A model generated the notes under the pieces. The model was not told the DNA's origin. It did no database searches and saw only the letters and a list, made by a program, of their open reading frames with translations. A stretch of 64,000 nt of DNA, taken from NCBI GenBank assembly GCA_035504415.1, contig DATJRY010000007.1, forward strand, positions 124,001-188,000, written 5' to 3'. This DNA comes from Candidatus Sulfotelmatobacter sp. GTDB taxonomy: Bacteria; Vulcanimicrobiota; Vulcanimicrobiia; Vulcanimicrobiales; Vulcanimicrobiaceae. The translations under genes were made by a program, and so were the position numbers. Shown in pieces: positions 16,175 to 25,523 of this stretch. How positions within the stretch are numbered: position 1 is the stretch's first letter; every line of letters starts with the position of its first letter.

Positions 16175-17158
16175 ATGAACCGCCTTCTTTCCGCCCTCGC
16201 GCTCGCCGCTCTTATTACAGGGTCGGCTTGTAGTGCTCCGACGAGCGTCGGCAGCGTTTCGCCGCAGACCCTCGCCGACCAGTCGTCGGCTCGTCATACG
16301 CAAGACGTAACCGGCGGAGGCGGCGGCTTCAACACTGCAGCCGTCACGGTAGACCTCTACGACGCGGCGCTGCAGCTCGGACCCAACGCGCAGGTCAACG
16401 TCGCGATCGAGGGCGTGGACGTGGTGTCGGACGGCACCGAGTATCCGCTGGTGTCGTACGCGAGTGCGCAGATCGTCAACTTGCTCCAACTGCAGCAGGT
16501 GGCGGACGCGATTCAGGGCCAGCTTCCGGCAGGCTCGTACGACTCGCTGGAGCTGCTCGTCGATCCCTCGCAGTCGACGCTGGTCAACAACGGCACGACG
16601 TATCCGATGGTCTTCCGCAGCGGGCGCTCGAAGTGGGGCACGACCAGCTCGCGCCGCCGCTCGCACTCGCAGAGCACCCTACGCGGAACGCAAGACGTCG
16701 TCGGCGGCGGCGGCGGCTTCATGGCACTCGTCGCGCCGGTCAGCTTCAGCGCCAGCTCGGGCGGGTCGGTGAGCCTCGCCGTCGACTTCAACGTCCTCGA
16801 GTCCGTGACCGTGGCCAACGGCGTCGCGATCGTGACCGCGAACCTTGCGGCTGCGGATCAGCCCTCGGCCGTGAACGGCGTCGTGCAGAATCAGGCCGGC
16901 CAGCCGGTGGTCAACGCGACCATCATCGCGACCGATTCGAACGGTAACGTCGACAACACGACGACCACCGCATCCGACGGATCGTTCACGCTGCATGCCC
17001 TGAACAGCGGCGCGTACACGATCTCGGTCGTGAACTCGTACACGAGCGCCAGTGGGAACACCGTCACCGCGAGCGGTAACGATCCAAACGCGTCGCCAAG
17101 TGTCCCCATCGATTTGGCACCGTCCGACCAACTCAACATCGGAACGCTGATCGACTAG
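16175..17158 (+). CDS. DUF4382-like exported protein with carboxypeptidase-regulatory-like domain
   Basis: 327 residues. The N-terminus (MNRLLSALALAALITGSAC) is a signal peptide, perhaps lipoprotein type, although GSAC is a poor lipobox. Residues ~55-215 resemble DUF4382 (AAVTVDLYDAAL, LPAGSYDSLELLV). Residues ~230-320 form a carboxypeptidase-regulatory-like beta-sandwich (NGVVQNQAGQPVVNATIIA, DGSFTLHALNSGAYTISV). An R-x-TQDV-x-GGGGGF motif occurs twice, at ~41-53 and ~169-181. The second copy follows a Ser/Arg-rich stretch. Cell-surface or periplasmic binding is the likely role; the ligand is unknown. Confidence 0.7.
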   Translation: MNRLLSALALAALITGSACSAPTSVGSVSPQTLADQSSARHTQDVTGGGGGFNTAAVTVDLYDAALQLGPNAQVNVAIEGVDVVSDGTEYPLVSYASAQIVNLLQLQQVADAIQGQLPAGSYDSLELLVDPSQSTLVNNGTTYPMVFRSGRSKWGTTSSRRRSHSQSTLRGTQDVVGGGGGFMALVAPVSFSASSGGSVSLAVDFNVLESVTVANGVAIVTANLAAADQPSAVNGVVQNQAGQPVVNATIIATDSNGNVDNTTTTASDGSFTLHALNSGAYTISVVNSYTSASGNTVTASGNDPNASPSVPIDLAPSDQLNIGTLID

Positions 17159-17179
17159 AGCGGCCCTCAGGTACTCAAG

Positions 17180-18727
17180 GTGCAGGGAAGCATCGGCGCA
17201 GAGAAGGCTGCTAGTACCGTCCGTGACGCGAAGCTCGCGTTACGGGCGGCCTGGTACGATGCTGTTCTCTCGCTGACCGAGGGCTGCGAAGATTGGGCCT
17301 CGCCGTTCGCGGAGCAGGCGATGCTCATGAAGGCGGACGTGCTGGGCCGTCGCGATCGCGTGAACGCGCTCGAATACCTCACGAGCATCGAAGATCTCTT
17401 TGACTCCGTCGAGGGCCGGTTCGAGCGTGATCTCGCGGCCGGATTCCTCCACTATCGCCTGAACGACTTCGACACCGGCGACGCGCGGTACGACGCGGCG
17501 CGCAAGCTCGCGGGCGCCGTAACGGACGGCGAGAAAACGCTCGCGTTCCATCAGCTGCGCTGTGCGTTCATGCGCCGCGAATGCAACCTCGATGCGCCGG
17601 AGTTCGCGCTCGCGTTCTCGCATCCCGATCCGCACATCGTTACGCTCACGCACAATTACCGCGGGTGGTATCATGCCGCGCTGGGCGACCTGCGCGGGCA
17701 GATCGCCGAGTGCCGCAAGGCGCTCGCGGTGAAGCCGCGCGCGGACGAGCCGTACGACGTGCAGCTGCGAGCGAAGAACGTCTACACGCTGGCTCTCATC
17801 GCGTTCGAGATCGCGGACGGCGAAAGCGTCTCGGTCGCTCGCGAGGTGGCCGACACCATCGCTTGGACGCCGGACCTCGATGTTGAGCACTTCAATACGC
17901 TGCGCTGGTTCGGGTGGGACTCGTTCATGCGCGGACGGCCGGGCGCCGCACAGTGGTCGTTCAAGGATGCGCGCGCCGTCGCGCCGTCGGTGCACTGGCA
18001 GGTGATGGCGCATCTGGATCGTTCGTATGTCGCGCGGATCGCGAAGAACGAGGCGTGGGCGCTCGACGAGCTCAATCAGGCCGACCGCCTGGCGCGTGAC
18101 ACGCGATGGGAACTGGCCGCCGGCGAAGAGCGGCAAGTGCTGCCCGTGCTCGCCACGCTGTTCGCTCGCGTCGACCCGGTCCGCGCGCAGCGCTATGCCG
18201 CGATCTACGGTTCGATTGGCGCTGCCAAGGGCGTCGATCCGATGCTCGGCATGGTCAAGGATCCACGCGTGTGGGCTTTTGCCCGTTACGCGCAAGGTCT
18301 CATCGACCTCACGCTCGGGCGGCCCGACATGGCGGTCCCGGCGATCGCGGCCGCCCTCGAGAAGTTCGAAGCCGTCGATTATCACTTCCGCTCCACGCTC
18401 GCTGCCGGGATGTTGTACGAGGCGACGGGTGAGCAGCGGTGGCGCGAGGCGTCGATCGCGCACGCCAATCAGTATCCGAACTGCCCGCTTGCGACCTTCG
18501 CCGACGACGCGGTCGCGCGCGAAGAAGTCATGCCGCGCACGCTCTCGCCGTTCCAAAAGCAGATTGTCCGCGCGCTCATCAACGGCGCCGACGTCTCCGA
18601 GCTCTCGCGGCGGTTCAGCCGCAGCCTCTACACCATCGAGCGGCAGGTCAGCGAAGTCTACTCGGCCTTCGACGTGCGTACGCGTGGGGAGCTGCTCGAC
18701 GTCGCGCAGGCACGAGGCCTGGCGTGA
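17180..18727 (+). CDS. LuxR-type HTH regulator with long helical N-terminal domain
   Basis: 515 residues from GTG. Residues ~1-440 are helical with TPR-like units (HYRLNDFDTGDARYDAARKL, GWYHAALGDLRGQIAECRKAL). The last ~65 residues form a LuxR/GerE helix-turn-helix: 'LSPFQKQIVRALINGADVSE' then 'YTIERQVSEVYSAFDVRTRGEL'. No response-regulator receiver or ATPase domain is visible, so the input is probably a protein or ligand bound by the repeats. The stop overlaps the GTG start of the GGDEF-EAL gene (GTGA), linking this regulator to c-di-GMP signalling. Confidence 0.8.
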   Translation: MQGSIGAEKAASTVRDAKLALRAAWYDAVLSLTEGCEDWASPFAEQAMLMKADVLGRRDRVNALEYLTSIEDLFDSVEGRFERDLAAGFLHYRLNDFDTGDARYDAARKLAGAVTDGEKTLAFHQLRCAFMRRECNLDAPEFALAFSHPDPHIVTLTHNYRGWYHAALGDLRGQIAECRKALAVKPRADEPYDVQLRAKNVYTLALIAFEIADGESVSVAREVADTIAWTPDLDVEHFNTLRWFGWDSFMRGRPGAAQWSFKDARAVAPSVHWQVMAHLDRSYVARIAKNEAWALDELNQADRLARDTRWELAAGEERQVLPVLATLFARVDPVRAQRYAAIYGSIGAAKGVDPMLGMVKDPRVWAFARYAQGLIDLTLGRPDMAVPAIAAALEKFEAVDYHFRSTLAAGMLYEATGEQRWREASIAHANQYPNCPLATFADDAVAREEVMPRTLSPFQKQIVRALINGADVSELSRRFSRSLYTIERQVSEVYSAFDVRTRGELLDVAQARGLA

Positions 18728-20823
18728 CGGTCGCGCTGGCGGTGCTGCTCGTCCTGGTGATCGCCGCGGCGGCGGTCTGGGCGACGCGCATGCTGGCGGT
18801 CGTGCGTTCCGCCCGGGCCACCGCCGACGACGCGATCGAGCGCCGCTTCAACGTGCTCGAGACGGTCGGCGACGGGCTGTACATCGTCGATGAGTCGATG
18901 CGCATCACCCACGTCAACGAAGAGGCGGAGCGGCTGCTGCGGGCGATGGCCGGGAGCTTGGTCGGCGAGACGCTCGACGCGGTCGTCGACCCGCTCGGCT
19001 CCGAGCTGGTGCCGGACATTCGCTACGCGCGGCGCACCGGCAACGTCGTCGAGAGCGTGCACGCGTTTCCGACCAGCCGCACCTGGGTCGAGGTGCGCAT
19101 CAAGCCGGCCGCAGCCGAAACGCTGATCCTGCTGCGCGACGTCACCGAACGAATGCGCGCCGAGACGATGCTGCGCGAGAACGAGCAGCGCATGCGCCTG
19201 GTGACGCAGAACGTCGACGCGGTCCTGTGGACGACCGACCGCGACGCGCGTTTCACCAACGTCGCGGGCGGCGCGCTGCACGAGCTCGAGCTGGATCCGG
19301 AGCGGATGGTCGGCCAGCCGTGCGAGGCGCTGCTCTCGGAGCACGTCCTCGAAGAGGTCTTCGCCGGCGAGTCGGTCCGCATCGTCACCGCGCGCGGCGA
19401 GCGCTGGCTGCGCCACCACCTCGAGCCGCTGCGCGACAACGAGAAGCGCGTGCTCGGCGCGGTCGGCGTCTCGCTCGACATCACCGAGCTCAAGCGCACG
19501 CAGCAGCAGCTCTTCGAGAGCGCGCACCGTGACCGGTTGACCGGGCTCCCCAACCGGCTCTCGCTCGAGCAGCGCCTCAACGCCGCGCTCGAGACGGCCA
19601 GCCTGGACGACCGCCGCTTCGCGCTACTCTACGTCGACCTCGACCGCTTCAAGACGATCAACGACACGCTCGGCCACGGCGTCGGCGACGCCGTCCTGCG
19701 CGAGGTCGCCAGCCGCTTGCGCGAAGCGCTGCACCCGCGCGACGTCATCGCGCGCCCAGGCGGCGACGAGTTCATCGTGCTGGTCCCGTCGGTCGTCGAC
19801 GCCGGCGACGCGGACGCGACCGCGCAGCGTATCTTGCGCGTGCTCAAGACGCCGCTGACCGTGCTCGGCCGCGAGCTGTTCGTCACCGCCAGCGTCGGCG
19901 CGGCGATCTTTCCCGATCACGGCCGCACCGCGGAAGCGATCGTCGCTCACGCCGACGCCGCGATGTACCGCGCCAAAGCGATGGGCGGCAGCCGCCATGC
20001 GATCTACGACGCCACGATCGAAGCGGCGGCGTCGGAACGCCTCGCGCTCGAGAACGACCTCTGGCACGCGCTCGGGCGCGACGAGCTGCGCCTGTTCTTC
20101 CAGCCGATCGTCGACCTGGCGACCAAGAAGGTCACCGGCTGCGAGGCGCTGATTCGCTGGAACCACCGGACGCGCGGGCTGGTCGAGCCGGGCACCTTCA
20201 TCCCGATCGCCGAAGAGACCGGCGCGATCGTCGCCCTCGACCGCTGGGTCTTGCGTGAAGCCTGCAAGGCCGTCGCCAAGATCCGCAAGACGCATCCTGC
20301 CTTCCGGGTCGCGATCAACCTCTCGCCGCGCGATCTGCGCGAGCAAGACCTGCCGGACGCCGTCGCCGCGATGCTGGTCGAGCACGAGCTCACGCCCGAC
20401 GCCCTCACGCTCGAGGTGACCGAGCACGTCGCGCTCGACGACGCCGTCGTGCCGGCGCTGCGCCGACTATGCGCGATCGGGATGCGCATCGAAGTCGACG
20501 ACTTCGGCACCGGCTACAGCTCGTTGGCGTACCTCAAGCGGCTGCCGGTGACCGGGCTGAAGATCGACCGCGCGTTCATCGCCGACATCGCCGACGACGC
20601 CTACGACCAGGCCATCGTCGGCTCGATCGTCAGCGTCGCCAAGGCGCTCGGTTTGAGCGTGACCGCCGAAGGGATCGAGACGGACGCGCAGAGCGAGTTC
20701 GTGACCGCGCTTGGGTGCGTCGAGGCGCAGGGCTATCGTTTCGGCCGGCCGGTCACCTACGACCAGCTGCTGCGCACCCTGCCCCCGACGCCGCCCTCGC
20801 TGCGGCTGGTGCGCGGCGCCTAG
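18724..20823 (+). CDS. Membrane-anchored PAS-PAS-GGDEF-EAL protein (c-di-GMP turnover)
   Basis: 699 residues from the GTG overlapping the LuxR gene stop. One transmembrane helix (~2-22) is followed by two PAS-like sensor domains (~35-150 and ~155-270), a GGDEF domain (~280-445) and an EAL domain (~455-690). The GGDEF site is intact (G346-F350), so diguanylate cyclase activity is possible. The EAL motif is intact (E474-L476), with DDFGTGYSSL and LKIDRAFI, as in active phosphodiesterases. The product-inhibition I-site position reads HPRD instead of RxxD, so feedback inhibition may be absent. Net direction of activity cannot be predicted. Confidence 0.93.
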   Translation: MTVALAVLLVLVIAAAAVWATRMLAVVRSARATADDAIERRFNVLETVGDGLYIVDESMRITHVNEEAERLLRAMAGSLVGETLDAVVDPLGSELVPDIRYARRTGNVVESVHAFPTSRTWVEVRIKPAAAETLILLRDVTERMRAETMLRENEQRMRLVTQNVDAVLWTTDRDARFTNVAGGALHELELDPERMVGQPCEALLSEHVLEEVFAGESVRIVTARGERWLRHHLEPLRDNEKRVLGAVGVSLDITELKRTQQQLFESAHRDRLTGLPNRLSLEQRLNAALETASLDDRRFALLYVDLDRFKTINDTLGHGVGDAVLREVASRLREALHPRDVIARPGGDEFIVLVPSVVDAGDADATAQRILRVLKTPLTVLGRELFVTASVGAAIFPDHGRTAEAIVAHADAAMYRAKAMGGSRHAIYDATIEAAASERLALENDLWHALGRDELRLFFQPIVDLATKKVTGCEALIRWNHRTRGLVEPGTFIPIAEETGAIVALDRWVLREACKAVAKIRKTHPAFRVAINLSPRDLREQDLPDAVAAMLVEHELTPDALTLEVTEHVALDDAVVPALRRLCAIGMRIEVDDFGTGYSSLAYLKRLPVTGLKIDRAFIADIADDAYDQAIVGSIVSVAKALGLSVTAEGIETDAQSEFVTALGCVEAQGYRFGRPVTYDQLLRTLPPTPPSLRLVRGA

Positions 20824-20838
20824 AGCCGTCTCGCAGAC

Positions 20839-20877
20839 GATGGAAGAGGCGAGCGCGTTGCACTCGCCTCTTCCATC
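20839..20877. terminator. Bidirectional terminator-like hairpin
   Basis: A perfect 15-bp inverted repeat (20839-20853 with 20863-20877, nine-base loop) lies between convergent genes. There is no clear T-run on either side, but stem strength and position suggest it ends transcription from both directions. Confidence 0.7.
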
Positions 20878-20931
20878 GCTACGATCTGCTACGATCGACC
20901 GTGCGGTTCGCCCGCAGGTCGCCGCGTCGGA

Positions 20932-23373
20932 TCAACTCTTCACGCGGAGGCCGATCTCGAACGTGCGCGGCGGCGCGTAGTGATTGCCCTGCGCGTTGAT
21001 GTACGTGACGTAGTAGCGGTCGTTGAGCAGGTTGCGGATGTCGAAGGTTACCGCGGTGGACGGCGAGACCGCGATACCGTCCTCCACGTCGAACGTGATG
21101 TGCGGCGTTCGCTTGCACGGGCCGCCGACGTTGAACATGTAGTCGGGGCCGGCGCACGTGATCGTGGCGGGATTCAGCGTTGACGAGAGGCCGCTTCCGT
21201 ATTCGCCGTCGGCCGAGAACCAGCCGCCGTGGCGGTTGTTCAGCAGCACGCCGCTGTTGATGGTCCAGTTCTGCTCGTGGTCAGCCGGCGTGTAGCCGGT
21301 CGGCTGCCCGAAGCACGGCGCCAAGAGCTGCGTCTCGCAGCCGCTGTTGAGCGACATGACATGCGCCACCGAGAAGTACGCACGGCCATTTCGGGCCAGC
21401 GGCTGGACATAGTTCACGGCTTCCTGCGAAAGTCGGCCAAGCACGTAATTGATGTCCTGGTGGAGCAAGGTGACGCCAACCTGCGTGTCGTCGATGAGGT
21501 CGTTCGCATTCTTCTGCCACACGCGGAAACCGAGGCTTCCCGACCCGAAGGGAACGTGTCCGCCCAGCTCCAGGTCCGTGTCACGTTCCGGCTTGAGGTC
21601 GAACTGCGCGATCGTCGGCTGAAGCGGGAGGTTCAGCAGATACGCGGCCGACGGGCTAACGTTCTCGAACGACGGCGGCTCGAAGAAGCGGCCGATGTAT
21701 GCATACAGACTCGCGCGATCGCCCCAGTAGCGCGTGAGCTTCAGCCGCGGGCTGAACGATCCGAAGCCTTCGTCGTACCCGGTCGACCGGATCGTGTAGA
21801 AGTCGTATCGCAAGCCGTAGTCGACGCCCCACAGGTCGCTCATGCGCCAGCTGTCTTGCGCGTAGGTAGAGTAGATCGTACCGAGGTTCGGTGCGTCATC
21901 GACGACCGGCGTCGGAGCGTCCGGCGTACCCGGCGTCTCGAGCGGGGCGAGAAAGTTCCCCGGCTGCAACGTGATCTCGTAATACTTGAGCACGCGCGTG
22001 AGGTCGTATTCACCACCGGCCGCGACCGTGTGCTTCCCGAACCGCTGGTTGTAGTCGGTCTGGAAAATGTAGTCGATCGCCGTCCGCGTGTCGTTCAGCG
22101 AAAAGGCACAGGTCGTCGGCAAGTACGAGACCGCGGGATTGGTGAGCGCGGTGGCACAATCGGTCGAGCTGCCCCCGTTTCCGTACGGCGGAGCCTCGAC
22201 GTTGAGCGCTTCGCCGTATGCCCAGTCGTTGGCCGGGTCACCGAAGTCTTGAATGCGCGACACCTTGTACGCCGGACCGAACGTGAGCACGCCGGTATCG
22301 CCGAGCAAGTGGTGGTACTGCGCGGTGAAGAACGTGTCCGCTTGCGTCTCGTTGTCGTCCGTGTTCCCGGGCTCGCCGTTGTCCACGTCGTTCGGAATTT
22401 GATAGCCGCTCTTGCTGTCGATGAACGTGATGTTCGTGAAGTCCTTGCCCGCGGGCAGGGTCATGCGCAGGAACGTGCCGAGCGCACTCGCGTCGTTGTG
22501 CGGCGAGCCGAGGTTCGGCGGGTCCAGGCCGCGGGTCGTCTGCAGACCCGAAACCGAGATGTCGTACCCGCCACCGCCGGCGAGAGGTGCGTGATAGCCG
22601 AGCGTTCCCTGTCCGGTCGTATATGAGCCGAACGAGCCGTTGCCGTAGAAACCGGCGGGTCCGGTGCCGGCGCGCGTGTCCATGTTGAACACCGAGCCGA
22701 ATTTCAACCCGTACTGGGCCGGGTAAGCCCCTTCGATCAGGTCGATGAACGAGAGATCGTTCAGATTGATCTCCCCGCCGATGTCGCGGTTGAGCTCCTG
22801 CGGGAGCGGCACGCCGTCGATGAGGTAGTCGATCACGCCGTGGTCGCCGTTCATGTGCACCACGCCGTTTGCGCCGCGTACGGCGCCAGGCTGCTGAATC
22901 TCCATCTCGGAGAAGTTGTTGTTGTACGGCATCTGCGTGAGCTGAGTCGTGTTCAAGACCACGTCGCTGCCGCTGCCTTGGATGACCGCGGTCGGTATTT
23001 GCTGAGGATGAACGACGACCTCACCGATCTCGCGGACGAGCGGTATCTGGACTACCGAGCCGCTCGCACCCACATCGACGCTGATCGCGCCCTGGAGGTC
23101 GCCGCTGTGCACCCGCAGGACGTACGTGCCGAGCGGGAGTGGCGGAAATTCGAAGGCGCCTTTGGCGTCCGTCGTCGCGTGGAGCGTGAGGTTATTGCCG
23201 GACGCGGTGACCACCGCACCGGCGACTGGTTGGCCTGCGTTCGTGACCGTCCCGTTCAAGAACGCGTTGCTGTTGGCGGCATACGCGCTGAGCGGTCCGG
23301 CGGCGACCAAAATAAAAATGAGCAATGCGGCGCGAGCACGTAATGATCGCACCACCTTCCACGAGGTGAACAC
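20932..23373 (-). CDS. TonB-dependent receptor with carboxypeptidase-regulatory-like domain
   Basis: 813 residues from a GTG. A signal peptide (cleavage near PLSAYA) precedes a carboxypeptidase-regulatory-like beta-sandwich (~38-110: LNGTVTNAGQPVAGAVVTA, GAFEFPPLPLGTYVLRV). Then comes a plug domain (~115-235) containing IDGVPLPQ and IEGAYPAQYG, and a beta-barrel ending in ...FEIGLRVKS. Such receptors take up siderophores, sugars or other large nutrients using TonB energy. No TonB-ExbBD genes are nearby and no ligand is evident. Two copies of a 12-bp repeat lie just upstream of its ribosome-binding site. Confidence 0.9.
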   Translation of the reverse strand: MFTSWKVVRSLRARAALLIFILVAAGPLSAYAANSNAFLNGTVTNAGQPVAGAVVTASGNNLTLHATTDAKGAFEFPPLPLGTYVLRVHSGDLQGAISVDVGASGSVVQIPLVREIGEVVVHPQQIPTAVIQGSGSDVVLNTTQLTQMPYNNNFSEMEIQQPGAVRGANGVVHMNGDHGVIDYLIDGVPLPQELNRDIGGEINLNDLSFIDLIEGAYPAQYGLKFGSVFNMDTRAGTGPAGFYGNGSFGSYTTGQGTLGYHAPLAGGGGYDISVSGLQTTRGLDPPNLGSPHNDASALGTFLRMTLPAGKDFTNITFIDSKSGYQIPNDVDNGEPGNTDDNETQADTFFTAQYHHLLGDTGVLTFGPAYKVSRIQDFGDPANDWAYGEALNVEAPPYGNGGSSTDCATALTNPAVSYLPTTCAFSLNDTRTAIDYIFQTDYNQRFGKHTVAAGGEYDLTRVLKYYEITLQPGNFLAPLETPGTPDAPTPVVDDAPNLGTIYSTYAQDSWRMSDLWGVDYGLRYDFYTIRSTGYDEGFGSFSPRLKLTRYWGDRASLYAYIGRFFEPPSFENVSPSAAYLLNLPLQPTIAQFDLKPERDTDLELGGHVPFGSGSLGFRVWQKNANDLIDDTQVGVTLLHQDINYVLGRLSQEAVNYVQPLARNGRAYFSVAHVMSLNSGCETQLLAPCFGQPTGYTPADHEQNWTINSGVLLNNRHGGWFSADGEYGSGLSSTLNPATITCAGPDYMFNVGGPCKRTPHITFDVEDGIAVSPSTAVTFDIRNLLNDRYYVTYINAQGNHYAPPRTFEIGLRVKS

Positions 23374-23386
23374 TGGTTTCTATCCC

Positions 23387-23410
23387 TTTCTAGGACGTTT
23401 TCTAGGACGT
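23387..23410 (-). repeat. Two tandem copies of a 12-bp unit upstream of the TonB receptor
   Basis: TTTCTAGGACGT occurs at 23387-23398 and 23399-23410 on the plus strand, 14-37 bases before the receptor's start codon, and abuts its AAAGGG ribosome-binding site. It could be an operator or a recent tandem duplication. Confidence 0.6.
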
Positions 23411-23421
23411 TTTTTGTTGCG

Positions 23422-24000
23422 TCAGGTCAGGGATGGAAACGGCGGTGGTCGATTCGGCACGAAAAGCGTGAAGATGCGTGCGGCGCTGCGCGGCGGGGCG
23501 ACGCGCCGGACGGGTGCCAGGGCCGGTCCGACCGGCGGGCGCGTCCAGGACAGGTGCCGGACGGTCGCGTCGACGAGCGCGCGGCCCAGGGCGGCGACGA
23601 TCGCGGCCGCGACCAGCGAGCCGAGCAGCCCCAGCGCCAGGCCCAGCACGAGGTCCCCGCTCAGCAGCGGGATGCCTTCGCCGAGCTGCGTCAGGGCGAA
23701 GAAGGCTACGTGCGCCCCGGCCAGCGCGGCTAGCGTCAGCGGCCCCCGGGGCCCGCGCACGAGGGCGGCCAGCAGGGCCACCCGGCGCCGGCGCTCGGGC
23801 CGACCGCGGCCGACCCCGACGGTCCGCCCGAAGGTGACCAGGCTGGCGGCGACGAGCAGCGCGAGATAGACGTGCCGCAGCACGAACCCCATCCCCAACG
23901 CGCCATGGCCCAAGGCGGTCGCCTCGGCCAGAATATGAACCAAGGTAGCGCTCGGAACCACGGCGGCTGCCAGACCCACGACCGTCAGCCAACGCCGCAT
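23422..24000 (-). CDS. Integral membrane protein of unknown function
   Basis: 192 residues from the ATG at 24000; a start at 24030 would add ten residues before the first helix. About four transmembrane helices are visible (LTVVGLAAAVVPSATLVHIL, HVYLALLVAASLVTF, PLTLAALAGAHVAFFAL, LVLGLALGLLGSLVAAAIVA). An Arg-rich loop separates helices 2 and 3, and the C-terminal ~45 residues are Pro/Arg rich. No family recognised. It lies upstream of the TonB receptor on the same strand and may share its transcript. Confidence 0.55.
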   Translation of the reverse strand: MRRWLTVVGLAAAVVPSATLVHILAEATALGHGALGMGFVLRHVYLALLVAASLVTFGRTVGVGRGRPERRRRVALLAALVRGPRGPLTLAALAGAHVAFFALTQLGEGIPLLSGDLVLGLALGLLGSLVAAAIVAALGRALVDATVRHLSWTRPPVGPALAPVRRVAPPRSAARIFTLFVPNRPPPFPSLT

Positions 24001-24171
24001 CCTAGCGCGGGTATACACCACGACCGCCACCGTCGCCTCGCCAAACGCGTTCCTGGAGGTACTCGTCGGCCGCTTCCGCCGGCGCAGACGGGGGGCGAAT
24101 CCCCGCAGGTGGCCCCCCAGCGGGGGTCCGAAGCATCGACCCCCTTACTCCAGGCCACCCCGAGAAGAGAG

Positions 24172-24726
24172 ATGTACACCCCCCGCCCGCTTGCTTTCGA
24201 CTCCGCCGACACGGTCAACCGTGTCGTCGCGTTGCTGGTCCGATATCCGGAGATCCACAGCGTACGTTCGAGCCCCGCGGACGCGTCGGTGACGCTTTCC
24301 TTCGCGGTGCGCGAACGGCTCGACCGCGCTCGGACCAAGGCGTTCGGCGAGCAGGTCACCGAGCACATCCGCGCGTTCTTCGACCTGCTCGGCGAAGAGC
24401 CGGGCGCGATCGGCGTGAGCTCGGATCGCGACGCGTCGGTCACGTTCGTGCACCTCACGCGGGAAGCCGCCGGCTTCACCCGCGAGGAGTTGGACTTGGT
24501 CGTCGCCTTGTTCGCCGAGACGTTCGGCGAGCGGCTGGTGCGCGATGACGCCGGCGCACCGATCGACGACGATCCCGCCGCGCGTGAAGAGATGGTCGAG
24601 ATCGCGCTCGACGCATTGCGCGATCCCGCTCGTCGTCAACGGTTGGTCGGTTTTCGGGAAGAACAACGTGTGCTCGTCTACTTCGCACACGCCCGCAAAC
24701 GTACGAAAGCTAGGGCCCGATCGTAA
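24172..24726 (+). CDS. Protein of unknown function upstream of ymdB
   Basis: 184 residues, no signal peptide or membrane segment, so cytoplasmic. A GAGAAGAGAG ribosome-binding region precedes the ATG. The N-terminal half alternates helices and strands (VNRVVALLVRYPEIHSVR, ASVTLSFAVRERLD); the C-terminal half is acidic and helical, ending in a basic tail (HARKRTKARARS). I do not recognise the family. It ends 20 bases before ymdB, in the same direction as ymdB-spoVS-PHP, so a shared operon is likely. Confidence 0.6.
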   Translation: MYTPRPLAFDSADTVNRVVALLVRYPEIHSVRSSPADASVTLSFAVRERLDRARTKAFGEQVTEHIRAFFDLLGEEPGAIGVSSDRDASVTFVHLTREAAGFTREELDLVVALFAETFGERLVRDDAGAPIDDDPAAREEMVEIALDALRDPARRQRLVGFREEQRVLVYFAHARKRTKARARS

Positions 24727-24746
24727 CACCCACCTCGGTCACCATC

Positions 24747-25523
24747 TTGGTCGTCGGCGATGTCATGGGCTCGCCGGGCCGCGACGTCCTCATGAACCAC
24801 CTGCCGCTCGCGCGCGAGCAGTACCACGTCGACGCGGTCATCGCCAACGGCGAGAACGCGGCCGGCGGTTTCGGGCTGACCACGCAGACCGCGGACGAGC
24901 TGTTCGAGGCCGGCGTCGACTTCATCACGTCCGGCAACCACATCTGGGACAAGCGCGAGTTTCGCAACGCGCTCGACGAGACCGACCGCATCCTGCGGCC
25001 CGCCAACTATCCGCCCACGCTGCCCGGCCGGGGCGCCGGCACGTTCGTCGCCGGCGGCGTCACCATCGGGGTGCTCAACCTGATGGGCCGCGTCTTCATG
25101 CCGCCCGTCGACGACCCGTTCCGCGTCGGCCGCGACCTGGTCGACGAGCTGCGCGCGCGCACGAACGTGATCGTCGTCGACGTGCACGCCGAGGCGACCT
25201 CGGAGAAGATGGCGCTGGGGCGGTTCTTCGACGGCTCCATCTCCCTGTTGTACGGGACGCACACCCACGTGCAGACCTCCGACGAGCAGATCTTCGCCGG
25301 CGGCACCGCCTACCTCACCGACGTCGGGATGACCGGGCCTTCCGAGGGCATCATCGGAATGGAGGCGGGCCCGGTGCTCGAGCGATTCACCAAAACCGTC
25401 TCGGAGCGGTTCGCCGTCCAGAAATCGGGTACACGGCAGTTTTGTGCGGCCGTCACGACGGTGGACGTCGCGACGGGACGCGCGCTCGACATCAAACGCA
25501 TCAATCTTCGAGGCCTGGCATGA
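24747..25523 (+). CDS. ymdB: YmdB-family metallophosphoesterase (TIGR00282)
   Basis: 258 residues. The calcineurin-like metal site is complete: GDVMG near the N-terminus, NGENAAGG, the GNHIWD motif, and GTHTHVQTSDE with AYLTDVGMTGP near the end. YmdB in Bacillus is a 2',3'-cAMP phosphodiesterase affecting sporulation and biofilm choices. The TTG start gives a slightly short N-terminus; homologues begin M-x-I/L-L-x-x-GD, so the preceding ATC codon could be the true start. It overlaps spoVS by four bases (ATGA), an arrangement conserved in other phyla. Confidence 0.93.
   Translation: MVVGDVMGSPGRDVLMNHLPLAREQYHVDAVIANGENAAGGFGLTTQTADELFEAGVDFITSGNHIWDKREFRNALDETDRILRPANYPPTLPGRGAGTFVAGGVTIGVLNLMGRVFMPPVDDPFRVGRDLVDELRARTNVIVVDVHAEATSEKMALGRFFDGSISLLYGTHTHVQTSDEQIFAGGTAYLTDVGMTGPSEGIIGMEAGPVLERFTKTVSERFAVQKSGTRQFCAAVTTVDVATGRALDIKRINLRGLA

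Noticed and set aside
21229-22626. 465-codon plus-strand open frame inside the TonB receptor
   Set aside because: Antisense to a convincing receptor and rich in Arg/Val with no motif.
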